Below are positions 32,008 through 42,300 of a stretch of DNA of 47,664 bases, piece by piece (the first letter of the stretch is position 1; each line of letters starts with the position of its first letter). The notes below the pieces were generated by a model that had not been told where the DNA came from, did no database searches, and worked only from the letters and a program-made list of their open reading frames with translations. Both the position numbers and the translations under genes were made by a program. Source of the DNA: Dehalococcoidia bacterium (lineage in GTDB: Bacteria > Chloroflexota > Dehalococcoidia > Lucifugimonadales > UBA3495); assembly GCA_021295965.1 (NCBI GenBank), contig JAGWBI010000006.1, positions 70,174 to 117,837 on the forward strand, written 5' to 3'.

Positions 32008-32627
32008 TTCTGCCCCCACACCACGAATACGGGGTTCATCGCTTCCAGCCGCAACGCGCCGTCGGGCAACTCCCGTCCCCGGGCCGCCGAGATCATCGTC
32101 AGACCCGGCGACATGCCAGCGTCTCGAAGCGCATGATAGGTGGCGTTGGCCCGCTCCATAGCCGCAAAGTTCGCCACCAAGCGGCCGGACGGACGCAGCC
32201 GATTGACCACCGTTGCGATGATGTCTGGCATGGCTGACCCGCCGCCGCCAATGAACACGGCGTCCGGGTCGGGCAGATCGTCGAGCGCGGAGGGAGCCGA
32301 TCCGATGACGACGGAGACGCGGCCATCTCCGTACCGGGCGATATTATTGTGCAACAGGCTGGCGCTGTCAGCGTCTTTGTCCACCGCGTACACGCAGCCC
32401 CGATGGGCTATCTGCGCCGCCTCAACCGCCACCGAGCCGGTACCGGCGCCAATGTCCCACACCACGCTGTCGGGATGCAGCCCCAGAGCGTAGAGGCTCA
32501 CCGCCCGCACCTCGGATTTGGTGATCTGCCCTCGCAACGGCCGGCGTTGCTCGAAGGCATCGTCCGGCAGTCCAAAAGCCCGGGATGCGGCTGGCGCTGC
32601 ATTCACAGCGGGGTTAGCCCTGGCCAT
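32004..32627 (-). CDS. cbiT: Cobalt-precorrin-6B C15-methyltransferase (decarboxylating)
   Basis: The 207-residue protein is a Rossmann SAM methyltransferase with ITKSEVRAVSLYALGL, VWDIGAGTGSVAVEAAQ and VFIGGGGSAMPDII, the CbiT signature. It methylates C15 and decarboxylates the acetate side chain. In many bacteria it is fused to or next to CbiE (C5 methylation), but no CbiE domain is attached or adjacent here. The ATG at 32627 overlaps the end of cbiD by 14 bases. A longer open frame to 32729 is antisense-like noise within cbiD. Confidence 0.9.
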   Translation of the reverse strand: MARANPAVNAAPAASRAFGLPDDAFEQRRPLRGQITKSEVRAVSLYALGLHPDSVVWDIGAGTGSVAVEAAQIAHRGCVYAVDKDADSASLLHNNIARYGDGRVSVVIGSAPSALDDLPDPDAVFIGGGGSAMPDIIATVVNRLRPSGRLVANFAAMERANATYHALRDAGMSPGLTMISAARGRELPDGALRLEAMNPVFVVWGQK

Positions 32628-33843
32628 CGGCCCCCGCTTGTGCCGGATCGCGCATGGGTATTCCGTCGGGGGAAGTGCTGGCCGACCCCAGCAGGTTGCC
32701 CTCGAAGTCGAAGCAGAGGGCGTCAACAATGATGGCGTCGCCGTCTTTGCCCAGGTACTGCTGCGCTTGTTCGCATACCATCCGGCACATCAGGGGGAAA
32801 ACGCCCATCACGTCATGCTCCTGGGCGAGCTCCTGAAAATGTCGCCCGCTGGCGGCGTCGGCCATCTCCGCCTGGAGTTCCGGCGACGCGCCGCACTGGC
32901 CGGCCAGCCCGGCCAGGAAGCCGGTGTCAACCTGGTTGCCGGCGACGTGAGTCACGAAGTAGCCCATGGCCATCTTGGAAAATTTGCCCACCATGCCCAC
33001 GTGGGCCACCCGCTTGATGCCCTTGTTGACGCAGCGTTTCATGGAGGGGCCGGAGAATATGCCGGCTTCGACATAAGCCATGTCGGGCAGGTCGAGCAGT
33101 TCCCGAGTGTATTGCTCACTGCGGGTGCCGGTGGACAGCACCAGGTGGTCCAGGCCGTTGGTGGCCGCCACGTCGATGGCCAGGTGGACGCTGGCCCGCC
33201 ACGCTGCCGTGCTGAAGGGCTGCACGACGCCCGTGCTGCCCAGGATGCTGATGCCGCCGAGCACGCCCAGGCGGGCGTTAGTGGTCTGCTTGGCGATCTC
33301 CTCGCCGTCGGGCACGGAAATACGCACCCGCACGCCGGTTTCGGGCGGCCAACCGCATTCCACCAGCCCTTCGGCGACGGCCTCGGCCATCATGCGCCGG
33401 GGAACTCGCGTAACCGCCGGCTCTCCGACCTCAATGCCGGTGCCAGGTCGGGTGACGGTGCCCACGCCAGGGCCTCCGGTGATTTGCAGGCCCTTGTTGC
33501 CATCGGGTAGTCGCCACACGCCGACCACTATTTCCGCGCCGTGGGTCACGTCTGGGTCGTCACCGCCGTCCTTGATGACGGAGCAACGCACGCCTTCTGC
33601 CGGTTCCATGGCCCAACTGCGATGGACTTTGAGAGTGGCCGGGCCACGACCGCCGGGCAGCGGCACCGATACTTCTTCGGGAGCCTTGCCCGACAGCATC
33701 AGGATTACGGCGGCCTTGGCGGCGGCAGCGGCGGTGGTGCCGGTGGTGTAGCCGGTACGCATCCCCCGGGGGTCACGCTTGGTGGGCCGGGAGTAATCGC
33801 TTTCCGGGCGTTCGCCGTCGTTATTTCGCTCAGCGTCGGGCAT
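32614..33843 (-). CDS. cbiD: Cobalt-precorrin-5B C1-methyltransferase
   Basis: The 409-residue protein has the CbiD hallmark RTGYTTGTTAAAAAKAA near residue 32, then VRCSVIKDGGDDPDVTHGAE, GVGTVTRPGTGIEVGEPAV, VVQPFSTAAWRAS and MAYVEAGIFSGPSMKRCVN. It replaces CobF in the anaerobic route by methylating C1. The N-terminal 30 residues are polar and may be a spacer. The ATG at 33843 or a GTG at 33852 could be used. It is the first gene of the run cbiD-T-L-F-G, and its stop overlaps cbiT. Confidence 0.93.
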   Translation of the reverse strand: MPDAERNNDGERPESDYSRPTKRDPRGMRTGYTTGTTAAAAAKAAVILMLSGKAPEEVSVPLPGGRGPATLKVHRSWAMEPAEGVRCSVIKDGGDDPDVTHGAEIVVGVWRLPDGNKGLQITGGPGVGTVTRPGTGIEVGEPAVTRVPRRMMAEAVAEGLVECGWPPETGVRVRISVPDGEEIAKQTTNARLGVLGGISILGSTGVVQPFSTAAWRASVHLAIDVAATNGLDHLVLSTGTRSEQYTRELLDLPDMAYVEAGIFSGPSMKRCVNKGIKRVAHVGMVGKFSKMAMGYFVTHVAGNQVDTGFLAGLAGQCGASPELQAEMADAASGRHFQELAQEHDVMGVFPLMCRMVCEQAQQYLGKDGDAIIVDALCFDFEGNLLGSASTSPDGIPMRDPAQAGADGQG

Positions 33844-33895
33844 TGTGCTCACTGTAATATTCTACCGCTTCCGCAGGGAAGGGCGATGGCGCCGG

Positions 33896-34681
33896 TTAGC
33901 TTTCCGATTCCAGCCGGCGCACCCGTGCCAGCAGTCGTTCGTTTTCCGCCAGCAACAGGGCGCGTTCCGCTTCATGCGCGGCCAACTCCGCTTCATGCGC
34001 GGCGCGTTCCGCTTGGTGGGCGGCGCGCTCCTGACGCCAGTTTTCCAGGTAAGCCCCCGTTGCGGGATCGTAAAATCGTGGCCAGCCTTCATCCCAGCAC
34101 AGGTAGAGCCCCATCAACTCGCTGTAGCCCTTCAGAACGCCGTCGGGTTCGGTGGTCAATTCCACCGGGTGATACGTGCCGTCGCGCAGAACCCAACCGG
34201 ACATGGGTTCCCCATGATGCTCGCCGCCGCTGGGGTCGAAACGCCAATACTCGGAAATGCCGACCGTGGCATATACCCGGTGCTTGACGATGGTATCTTC
34301 GGAGCCGGTGCTTTCCGAACCCACTTCCAAGGCCAAGTCCGGCGGCTTGCCAGCCTCCCAGGGCAGGTAGAGCTTGCGCCGGCGGATTGCGGCCTGGTCA
34401 ACTCCGAAGGCCAGGTAGATGTCCGGCTGACGGCGGACGTTGAGGTTGGCCGGGTCGTAGCAGAGGATGGTGTTGCTGCTGAGGAACACGTCCGGGCGCG
34501 TCTTGAAGTCGGTGAACCGGCTGTGCATTATGCCCAGGATTTCATTTACGACGAATTCCTGTTCCATGGCTTCGGGCATTGGTTCCGGTTCGTCGGGATT
34601 GTACTCCAGGCTGGCGTAGTCGATCTCGCCCCGCTTGACGTAGGGCAGCATCGCCGGAGTTTGCGCAGTTGTAGTCATCAT
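33896..34681 (-). CDS. Uma2 family protein with heptad-repeat tail
   Basis: Residues 1-200 of this 261-residue protein carry the Uma2 core: NVRRQPDIYLAFGVD, KPPDLALEVGSESTGSED and VGISEYWRFDPSGGE. The tail from about 212 repeats a seven-residue pattern (AAHQAER, AAHEAEL, AAHEAER) that should form a coiled coil, probably for self-association. The third Uma2 gene of the window, it interrupts the cobalamin cluster between cbiX and cbiD and has no obvious role there. The start has a double ATG (34681). Confidence 0.85.
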   Translation of the reverse strand: MMTTTAQTPAMLPYVKRGEIDYASLEYNPDEPEPMPEAMEQEFVVNEILGIMHSRFTDFKTRPDVFLSSNTILCYDPANLNVRRQPDIYLAFGVDQAAIRRRKLYLPWEAGKPPDLALEVGSESTGSEDTIVKHRVYATVGISEYWRFDPSGGEHHGEPMSGWVLRDGTYHPVELTTEPDGVLKGYSELMGLYLCWDEGWPRFYDPATGAYLENWRQERAAHQAERAAHEAELAAHEAERALLLAENERLLARVRRLESES

Positions 34682-34764
34682 GGCGGTACAATTCTACCCC
34701 ATCTGCGAACCGATGCAAATTACGGCGCTTGAAAGTAGGGCTGTGGAAAACACAAATCCGTCGC

Positions 34765-34820
34765 TCCAGCGGAAGCCGGAGTCCATAAACGCCACTGGAT
34801 TCCGGCTTTTGCCGGAATGA
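34765..34820. repeat. Dispersed repeat B, copy 2
   Basis: The first 20 bases match 21077-21096 at 18 positions. The end contains an ATTCCGGC-TTTT-GCCGGAAT hairpin (34799-34818). The 265-base gap 34682-34946 otherwise shows nothing that I can assign. Confidence 0.65.
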
Positions 34821-34946
34821 CGGGTAAAGGCAAACGAGTTTTGCACAGCTTATCCAAAAAATAAACCGGCCTGATATACAGGCCGATCTGCGCCGGGACA
34901 GGATTGGAGAGGTTGGCCGGCGTCGCATCAGCGGCGCCTGCTTGGC

Positions 34947-35183
34947 CTAGCTGTGGTGATCGGGACCGCTCACCGCCGCCAGCCAGGGCAGCCCGGCGGG
35001 CCGCTCGGGGACTGGCTTGACGCGCTCATCGCCAGGCGCAAAGGGATAAAAACGACCGAGGTTGCGCTTGAGGCTTTGCCGAGATTCCTTTCCCCTACGG
35101 GGCGCGATGAGGATTCCGGCGACGACGCCCACAGCCGCGCTGGCTGCCAGGATGGTGAGGTTGCGCTTGAGATTCCGGTTCAT
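34947..35183 (-). CDS. YtxH-like small membrane protein
   Basis: The 78-residue protein begins MNRNLKRNLTILAASAAVGV with a hydrophobic helix of about 20 residues ending in GILIAPRRGKESRQSL. The helix plus GILIAP-(K/R)-x-G-K pattern is the YtxH signature, found in stress-related membrane proteins of unclear function. It probably shares the promoter of its paralogue 54 bases upstream. Confidence 0.72.
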   Translation of the reverse strand: MNRNLKRNLTILAASAAVGVVAGILIAPRRGKESRQSLKRNLGRFYPFAPGDERVKPVPERPAGLPWLAAVSGPDHHS

Positions 35184-35237
35184 ATTGTCCCTGCCATGGT
35201 GATGGTCGCGGCGGCTGCTTTCCGCCGGGTTTGGTGG

Positions 35238-35471
35238 TTACCGGCCGGACAGGATACCTTCGTCATCCAGCACGAACTCGGCGGGCTGCTCGTGTCGGCC
35301 GCGCATCTTGCGCCAGAAAGCGGCGCTGCGGTCGAAGCCGGCGCGCGCGCCATGGCGGATGTTGGCGCGGGTCTTCCTGCCGCTCTTGGGCGCCAGCAGC
35401 ATTCCCGCGGCGACGCCGACGGCCAGACCACCGAGGATGAGAGCGGTGTTGCGTTTGAAGTTCTTGTTCAT
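35238..35471 (-). CDS. YtxH-like small membrane protein
   Basis: The 77-residue protein begins MNKNFKRNTALILGGLAVGV, followed by AAGMLLAPKSGRKTRANIR. The N-terminal hydrophobic helix and MLLAPKSGRKTR match the YtxH pattern. It is paralogous to the next gene over the first 40 residues and differs afterwards. AGGAGG is seven bases before the ATG, and a near-consensus promoter lies about 75 bases upstream. Confidence 0.75.
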   Translation of the reverse strand: MNKNFKRNTALILGGLAVGVAAGMLLAPKSGRKTRANIRHGARAGFDRSAAFWRKMRGRHEQPAEFVLDDEGILSGR

Positions 35472-35543
35472 AGAGGTGCCTCCTGTATCTATTTCTTTGG
35501 AAACCGGGTATCCGGTTCGAGCCGTATCAGCTCATTTTGTATC

Positions 35544-35576
35544 ATGTATTGTAATACATATTAGCATGTTTGTCAA
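35544..35576 (-). promoter_or_regulatory. Near-consensus sigma70 promoter with overlapping operator
   Basis: On the minus strand TTGACA (35571-35576), exactly 17 bases, and TACAAT (35548-35553) form a strong promoter for the YtxH-like genes. The -10 box is overlapped by a palindrome ATGTATT-AC-AATACAT (35544-35559), so a repressor bound there would block RNA polymerase. The factor is unknown. Confidence 0.72.
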
Positions 35577-35620
35577 TAAATAATCCGGCGAAATCAGGGT
35601 TTTTTTAAAGTTATCCCGTT

Positions 35621-35642
35621 GGGGGGGGGCGGGGGGGGGGGG
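35621..35642. other. Poly-G tract
   Basis: Nine G, one C and twelve G in a row form a 22-base G-tract on the plus strand. It could form a G-quadruplex or be a slippage-prone or assembly-sensitive site. It lies 40 bases from the cbiX stop. Confidence 0.8.
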
Positions 35643-35682
35643 CCCTGCGGCGAAATCCGTTTCGCCGGACGAATCCGGCCGG

Positions 35683-36570
35683 CTACTCGCCCTTTTGCGC
35701 CGCCCGCACCCGGTCGCTGGTCACCGCCACCAAACGGTCGTCCACGCCCAGGGGCGGCGCGACGGACATTGGGACGTTTGGATACTCCTCCTGTAATTGG
35801 CGCATCGTCCCCAGAACGTTGCGACGCAGGATCAGGCCGGGAAAGAAAACATACGGCGCGCAGATGATGCTGCCCACGCCGCGCTCATTGACCAGTTCGG
35901 CGGCGGCGTGTTCCATAGTGGGATCGCCATAATGTGACTGCGCCACCGACACCGCGTAGCCGTCGCCCAGATCCCGCTCGATCCAACTGCCCAGCTCTTT
36001 CAGCCAAAGGCAATCATCGTAACGGGTCTGCGTCCCCGCTTTGACCACCAAAATGCCCACCGGTCCGCCGCCTTCGGGATGCCGAACCGCGTCCGGCAGC
36101 GCGGCAATCCGGTCGCGAACCAGATCGGCGATGCGCAGGTCGGCGCCCAGGCCGTCGGCCAGGCGGACCTCGACGCCGGGCGCTTGCGCGGCGATGTCCT
36201 CCAGCACCTCCTCCATCTCTAGCGTCGCGTGTTTGCCGTTGCCCAGCAAGTACGGCGCAATGATCACCCGATTCAAACCGGCTTCCGCCAGAATGGACAC
36301 CGCTTCCGGAGGGTGCGGCGGCAGAAACTCCAGGCAGGACACGATGACCTGTTCGGCATCGTCACTTAACGACTCCGACAGACGCCGCGCTGCTTCCCGC
36401 AGTCCCACCGGCGTATTCGGGCAGCCCAGGCACCAGGCGGGAAACCGGGGGCCGTCGGCGGACCAGGCGCAGGAGCATTCATCCCGGCTGGCCCCGCGCT
36501 GGCTGCCGTGGCACAACAGCACCACACCCCAGCCGTTTTTGTTGCCATTGGCGTTGTTTTCGGCGGGCAT
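35683..36570 (-). CDS. cbiX: Sirohydrochlorin cobaltochelatase, CbiX type
   Basis: The 295-residue protein has the CbiX pattern in two halves: VVLLCHGSQRG (His21, metal ligand), VIVSCLEFLPPHPPEAV, VIIAPYLLGNGKHA, then VKAGTQTR, VAQSHYGDPTMEHAA and IICAPYVFFPG. It inserts cobalt into sirohydrochlorin, the first step of the anaerobic B12 route. After the HGS motif an insert has four cysteines (Cys32, 34, 47, 50), unusual for a CbiX N-terminus, perhaps a metal or Fe-S site. It follows cbiC by six bases, with GGAGG in the end of cbiC. Confidence 0.88.
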   Translation of the reverse strand: MPAENNANGNKNGWGVVLLCHGSQRGASRDECSCAWSADGPRFPAWCLGCPNTPVGLREAARRLSESLSDDAEQVIVSCLEFLPPHPPEAVSILAEAGLNRVIIAPYLLGNGKHATLEMEEVLEDIAAQAPGVEVRLADGLGADLRIADLVRDRIAALPDAVRHPEGGGPVGILVVKAGTQTRYDDCLWLKELGSWIERDLGDGYAVSVAQSHYGDPTMEHAAAELVNERGVGSIICAPYVFFPGLILRRNVLGTMRQLQEEYPNVPMSVAPPLGVDDRLVAVTSDRVRAAQKGE

Positions 36571-36576
36571 GGGCGG

Positions 36577-37224
36577 TCAGTCCTCCAGCAGGTCAAGCAG
36601 GGCGTTCACAGTTGCGGCAGCGGCTGAACTCCCCCCGCGGCGTCCCAGAATGGTGATGTGCGGCACGTCCCGCGCCGCCAGTTCGGCTTTGGATTCAGGG
36701 CAGGCCACGAAGCCCACCGGCATACCGATCACGGCGGCCGGCGCCACCTGCCCGGCGTCGATCAAATCCAGCAGCGCCAGCAGGGCCGTGGGGGCGTTGC
36801 CGATGGCCAACACGGCGCCATCCATCTGTGGGGCCAACTCGCGCACGGCGGCTACGCTGCGGGTTGTTCCTTCGCGGCGGGCGCGCTCGGCGACCTCGGG
36901 CGCGTCGATGAGGCAAGCGGTTTCCACTCCTCGGCGGGCCAGGGCCGCCCGGGAAATGCCCACCTGCACCATGCGCACGTCGGTGACCACGCGGCGAGTT
37001 TCCTGGAGAGAGGACAGGGCGGCGTCAACAGCGCCGGCGCTGAAACGCACGTCAGCGGCGATGGCGGGATCGCCCTCCGCACGCACGATGCGGTGCAGGA
37101 CGTATCGCTCGGCGTCGGACAGGCGGGCCGCACTTGCGTCGCCGCGCAGGCTATCCGCCACCATGACCAGGCTCTGCCGGTCGATTTCTTCCGGGAGCAG
37201 GGCGTATTTTTCAACCAAGGTCAT
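36577..37224 (-). CDS. cbiC: Cobalt-precorrin-8 methylmutase
   Basis: The 215-residue protein matches CbiC/CobH: ERYVLHRIVRAEGDPAIA with catalytic His43, DVRMVQVGISRA, LAIGNAPTALLALLDLID and VIGMPVGFVACPESKAELA. It moves the C11 methyl to C12 to form cobyrinate. The length is normal. It lies downstream of two aspartic-protease-like genes and leuS on the same strand and directly precedes cbiX. The Shine-Dalgarno is weak. Confidence 0.92.
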   Translation of the reverse strand: MTLVEKYALLPEEIDRQSLVMVADSLRGDASAARLSDAERYVLHRIVRAEGDPAIAADVRFSAGAVDAALSSLQETRRVVTDVRMVQVGISRAALARRGVETACLIDAPEVAERARREGTTRSVAAVRELAPQMDGAVLAIGNAPTALLALLDLIDAGQVAPAAVIGMPVGFVACPESKAELAARDVPHITILGRRGGSSAAAATVNALLDLLED

Positions 37225-37247
37225 CGAGTTTACATTCGCCGGGTCGG

Positions 37248-37613
37248 TTACAGGTAGATTACCCGCATGGGATTAACACACTGGTTGGCTTCGTCAACTT
37301 CCTTGACAAATCCCAGGGCTGACCATTTGCCCAGAGTGGGATCGCAGTCTTCAGCACCAAAGGTGGCGCTATGCAGATAGTCCTCGCCATTGATGCGGAA
37401 TTTGACCTCATCCGCTTGCAAGCCGGTCTGGTACACCAGAGACATGGGCCAACCCCAAAGCAAGTCGTAAGGGTCGGGCGCCCAGCCTAATTCGCGCAAC
37501 AAGCCGCCAGGCAGTCGAGTGTACTTGGCTCCGGTGTTGGCCTTCACGCGCAGCGGTTTGGCATACGAGCCGTCCTGGGAGCAAATAACCAAGTTTGTGT
37601 AGAATCCGGCCAT
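37248..37613 (-). CDS. Degenerate retropepsin-like protein lacking the catalytic Asp
   Basis: The 121-residue protein is a divergent paralogue of its neighbour: it carries LRVKANTGAKYTRLPGGLL where an aspartic protease has DTG. Here the sequence is NTG, so the catalytic Asp is replaced by Asn. The C-terminal part (ATFGAEDCDPTLGKWSALGF) keeps spacing similar to the LLGSDTLQG region of the partner but not the motif. It is therefore probably inactive as a protease and may bind the partner or a peptide. It lies 20 bases after the intact copy. Confidence 0.65.
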   Translation of the reverse strand: MAGFYTNLVICSQDGSYAKPLRVKANTGAKYTRLPGGLLRELGWAPDPYDLLWGWPMSLVYQTGLQADEVKFRINGEDYLHSATFGAEDCDPTLGKWSALGFVKEVDEANQCVNPMRVIYL

Positions 37614-37633
37614 GTCCCCCGTCTCTTTGCGAT

Positions 37634-37990
37634 TTACCGATATGACGTGACGTTTATCAACCGGTGGTTGACTGGATCAACACCCAATCTTAGCCCCTGT
37701 AACGTGTCGCTCCCCAGCAATTTTGGGCTACTATCCTCACCGAACACGAACAGGCGAGTCAAGTCTTGACCGTTGTAGCGTATGCGAACCTCGCCCAATT
37801 CCACCATCGTCGGCGTGCCGTCGGCCAAGTCGGCAGGGACGTCGGACACTGTAGGTACCCAGCCCATATCCCGCAACATCTTGCCTGGAAGTTGGCTGAA
37901 GGAAGCCCCGGTATCTACCCTCAGATCTATAGATTCCAGATGAGAACCGTCGGCGGCCCAAATGCCCAATGTGGCAATGACTTCGCCCAT
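37634..37990 (-). CDS. Clan AA (retropepsin-like) aspartic protease
   Basis: The 118-residue protein has the single-domain retropepsin pattern: LRVDTGASFSQLPGKML with the catalytic DTGAS, then VRIRYNGQDLTRLFVFGED and the closing LLGSDTLQGLRLGVDP. Retropepsins act as homodimers, each chain giving one Asp. No substrate is known for these bacterial forms. It starts eight bases after the leuS stop and precedes a paralogue with a lost catalytic Asp. An inhibitory or heterodimeric relation is possible. Confidence 0.8.
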   Translation of the reverse strand: MGEVIATLGIWAADGSHLESIDLRVDTGASFSQLPGKMLRDMGWVPTVSDVPADLADGTPTMVELGEVRIRYNGQDLTRLFVFGEDSSPKLLGSDTLQGLRLGVDPVNHRLINVTSYR

Positions 37991-37998
37991 GATACTGC

Positions 37999-40476
<2,478 letters not shown>

Positions 40477-40659
40477 AGGAAGGCAACCCTCAAAAATTCG
40501 TTGGTTCCAGCGGCCGAACCGTCAAGGCAGACTGAACATCCCGGCGGGTTTGAGCGGCACGCTGCCTGACGCCGCCAAATATAGCACAACGCTGCATTTG
40601 GGCAGCCGATTAGGAGATAGTATATCATCCGGAACGACCGCCGAGATGCCGACCAACGA

Positions 40660-40687
40660 TTGACATATTCCCGCGCCGTCTCATAAT
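40660..40687 (+). promoter_or_regulatory. Sigma70-type promoter for trkH-trkA
   Basis: TTGACA (40660-40665), 16 bases and CATAAT (40682-40687) lie 81 bases before the trkH start codon. The -35 box is consensus and the -10 box matches five of six. The rest of the 292-base divergent gap to leuS shows no further feature. Confidence 0.65.
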
Positions 40688-40768
40688 TACGGTGACAGGC
40701 ACGAGCGCGCCGCCGGTTGCCACACCCACTCCCAACCTACCCTGCGGTCGCCCTGTTCTGTTGCCCCC

Positions 40769-42295
40769 GTGAATAATCCATCCGATGGCAGTATTGAGGC
40801 GGCCGAGCAGCCGCCGGCAACAACTCCGGAGACGCCTTCCGATGAGCCGGAAATATTCCGGCTAGGACCCCGGCCGGCGCCGGTTCGCGTACCCATACGC
40901 CGGCATCGCGTCCCGCCCCGTCGCTGGTCTTCGACGCCGCTGATCCTGCTCCTGATATTCCTTCTGCTCAATATCGTCGGTGGCGCACTCCTTGCCACGC
41001 CATTCGCCGCAGCGGACGGGGTCAGGGCTCCCCTTCAAGCCGCGTTTTTCACCGCCATATCGGCCTCCACCGTAACCGGACTGGTAATGCTGGACACCCC
41101 GGTATTCTGGTCGTTTTTCGGCCAGGTAGTAATCTTCCTCCTGATGCTCCTGGGCGGTCTGGAGTTCATCACAGCCGCCACCGTACTGATCGGGGTCATG
41201 GGGCGACGCGCCACCGCCGTAGAGGAGGACGTTTACCAAGATACGGTGGGAGCCGGTTACACCAGGAACCTCACCCGCATTGCCCGCAACATCGTCATAG
41301 CTTTCTTTATCGGCTATGCCGTGGGAGCGGTGCTGCTGTTCTTCAAGATGCGGGATGTCGCCGATTTCTCCCTTGGCGAGACCATCTGGCAGTCGGTGTT
41401 CCTGTCCGTTTCCGCGTTGAACAATGCCGGGTTTTCGATCCTGCCCAACGCGCCCACCGGCGGCAACGCGGCCACCCTGGAGGCCAATTCCTACCTGGTG
41501 GCGGTCATTACACCTCTCATCTTCGCCGGTGCGCTGGGTTGGCCCCTTATCATCGATATGCGTCGCAACTGGAACCCGCGATTGGATCTCGATCGGTGGC
41601 GAGGTATGTTCCTGTTCAACTTCACGCGGTTCACGCTGGATACCAAATTGGTGCTGATTTTGACCATCGTGCTCTACGGGTTCGCCACGTCGGTGTTCCT
41701 CTTCGCCGAATGGAACGGCGTCCTGGCCGAGTATGACGGCCTTGGCAAACTCGGTTCATCGATATTTCACGGGGTGAGCGGGCGCACTGCCGGATTCGCT
41801 GCCCTGGACTGGGCAGCGACTTCAGACTTCACGCACCTGGTATTCGGTGGCCTGATGTTCGTTGGCGGCTCCACAGCGTCGGTGGCGGGTGGCATCAAGG
41901 TTAACACCGTCGCCGTCCTGCTGGTGGCGGCGCGGTCTTCGGCGCTGCGCCACCCGCGATCCGAAATATTCCGGCGTGAAATCGGGCAGGCCCTGGTTGC
42001 CCGCGCGTTGCTGGTGGCCATGCTTGGCGTCGCCTTCCTCGGCGTGGTCGTGCCCATCCTCACCTACACCGACCCCCATATCGAGTTCCTCCCCCTGATG
42101 TTCGAGACCGTTTCGGCCTTTGGGACCAACGGTATGTCGGCTGGAGCTTCGCCCCAACTCAGCCTCGCCGGATCCATCATATTCATGTTCACCATGCTGG
42201 TGGGGCGAGTGGGGCCGCTCACCCTGATAATGCTGCTGGCGCCCCGGGAAGACGCCACCTACCGTTACCCTGAAGAACCCGTTAGAATTGGATAG
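40769..42295 (+). CDS. trkH: Potassium uptake channel subunit, TrkH/KtrB family
   Basis: The 508-residue integral membrane protein has the four selectivity-filter loops of the Trk/Ktr/HKT family in order: SASTVTGL, SALNNAGFS, VSGRTAGFA and SAFGTNGMS, each between membrane pairs. The first 57 residues are polar and Pro-rich and lie in the cytoplasm before the first helix (STPLILLLIFLLLNIVGG). It conducts K+ across the membrane under control of the cytosolic partner next door. The start is GTG. Five bases separate it from trkA. Confidence 0.93.
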   Translation: MNNPSDGSIEAAEQPPATTPETPSDEPEIFRLGPRPAPVRVPIRRHRVPPRRWSSTPLILLLIFLLLNIVGGALLATPFAAADGVRAPLQAAFFTAISASTVTGLVMLDTPVFWSFFGQVVIFLLMLLGGLEFITAATVLIGVMGRRATAVEEDVYQDTVGAGYTRNLTRIARNIVIAFFIGYAVGAVLLFFKMRDVADFSLGETIWQSVFLSVSALNNAGFSILPNAPTGGNAATLEANSYLVAVITPLIFAGALGWPLIIDMRRNWNPRLDLDRWRGMFLFNFTRFTLDTKLVLILTIVLYGFATSVFLFAEWNGVLAEYDGLGKLGSSIFHGVSGRTAGFAALDWAATSDFTHLVFGGLMFVGGSTASVAGGIKVNTVAVLLVAARSSALRHPRSEIFRREIGQALVARALLVAMLGVAFLGVVVPILTYTDPHIEFLPLMFETVSAFGTNGMSAGASPQLSLAGSIIFMFTMLVGRVGPLTLIMLLAPREDATYRYPEEPVRIG

Positions 42296-42300
42296 CAATT

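Noticed and set aside
26978..37613. Cobalamin riboswitch for the cbi genes
   Set aside because: I looked upstream of cbiD, cbiC and cbiX for a B12-box-like element in a structured leader and saw none. The gaps are too short (under 60 bases before cbiD and cbiC).
40477..40768. tRNA or T-box leader near leuS
   Set aside because: No cloverleaf or T-box motif was recognised. Only a promoter for trkH could be supported.
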